In this document: piece by piece, positions 63,817 through 63,860 of the stretch
Numbering within the stretch: the first letter of the stretch is position 1
How the letters are laid out: each line of letters begins with the position of its first letter
NCBI GenBank assembly: GCA_002730525.1
Contig: PCAK01000039.1
Coordinates: 1-63,860 of the forward strand
Reading direction: 5' to 3'
From: Acidobacteriota bacterium
GTDB lineage: Bacteria > Acidobacteriota > Vicinamibacteria > Vicinamibacterales > UBA823
Length of the DNA stretch: 63,860 bases
Notes under the pieces: generated by a model
Databases searched by the model: none
What the model was told of the DNA's origin: nothing
Seen by the model: only the letters and a program-made list of their open reading frames with translations
Translations under genes and position numbers: made by a program

Positions 63817-63860
63817 GGGTTGGATCTGGGTGACCGGATGACCGAGGGCTGTGTGATGGA
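63775..63860 (+). mobile_element. IS110-family transposase, 5' end
   Basis: ATG 63775 opens MREQAITSGATVTIGLDLGDR and continues MTEGCVMD to the window end. GLDLGDR is the first catalytic strand (Asp) of the RuvC-like DEDD domain in IS110/IS492 transposases. Only 28 codons are present. IS110 elements use a bridge RNA from their non-coding ends, so the sequence upstream may contain such an RNA, but the 57-bp repeat alone is too short to judge. Confidence 0.75.

Overview
The window is GC-rich bacterial chromosome (roughly two-thirds G+C by eye) and reads like an Acidobacteriota genome, perhaps the Vicinamibacteria lineage. This placement is an inference. It rests on an ADOP-type permease remnant, BlaI plus M56 remnants, a large octaheme/TPR cytochrome lipoprotein, many TAT-exported amidohydrolases and dipeptidases, and several small families typical of that group. 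No rRNA, tRNA or CRISPR array was seen.

Layout. 1-133 and 63760-63860 are the two ends; they share a 57-bp inverted repeat, and the right end opens an IS110-type transposase. 154-8416: a formyltetrahydrofolate-type formyltransferase, a decayed ADOP permease, a beta-lactamase-fold lipoprotein, a LysM lytic transglycosylase and an octaheme cytochrome. 8494-13385: a tungsten aldehyde ferredoxin oxidoreductase with an overlapping MoaD/ThiS-like gene, an exported amidohydrolase and a nucleoside hydrolase. 13363-17053: a tightly overlapping transporter / class V aminotransferase / M3-type peptidase operon. 17129-24806: a PHP remnant, agmatinase-like enzyme, TAT-exported SelA-like PLP enzyme, exported dihydroorotase-like hydrolase, PD40 propeller, sodium symporter and metallo-beta-lactamase.

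24914-31118: cytochrome c'-like protein, catalase-peroxidase, a deleted Ser/Thr kinase, and an ArsR-methyltransferase regulator next to S-adenosylhomocysteinase. 31334-40957: exported amide, peptide and D-amino-acid enzymes (CBM9-like protein, TAT amidohydrolase, TAT M19 dipeptidase, lipoprotein amidase, TAT D-threonine-aldolase-like protein, metallo-beta-lactamase), a DMT exporter and a glycerol facilitator. 41023-49605: galT-galK, an MFS carrier, a beta-barrel protein, a YdjM-type membrane protein, DUF3014, a PEGA protein and small conserved proteins.

49690-56653: two ABC importers, RbsBAC-like and OpuC/OsmF-like, the second preceded by a second M19 dipeptidase. 56739-63752: an orphan BlaI flanked by Yip1 and M56 remnants, small conserved proteins, DUF3810, a solo molybdopterin oxidoreductase, a DHA2 exporter and YggX.

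Two themes stand out. Much of the catabolic machinery is exported (Sec, TAT or lipoprotein), pointing to scavenging of peptides, amides, D-amino acids and nucleosides. Both M19 dipeptidases also lack the same half of the dimetal site. Separately, at least six pseudogenes and five apparent single-base frameshifts lie in 64 kb. The deletions and nonsense codons indicate real gene decay, while some frameshifts could be assembly errors.
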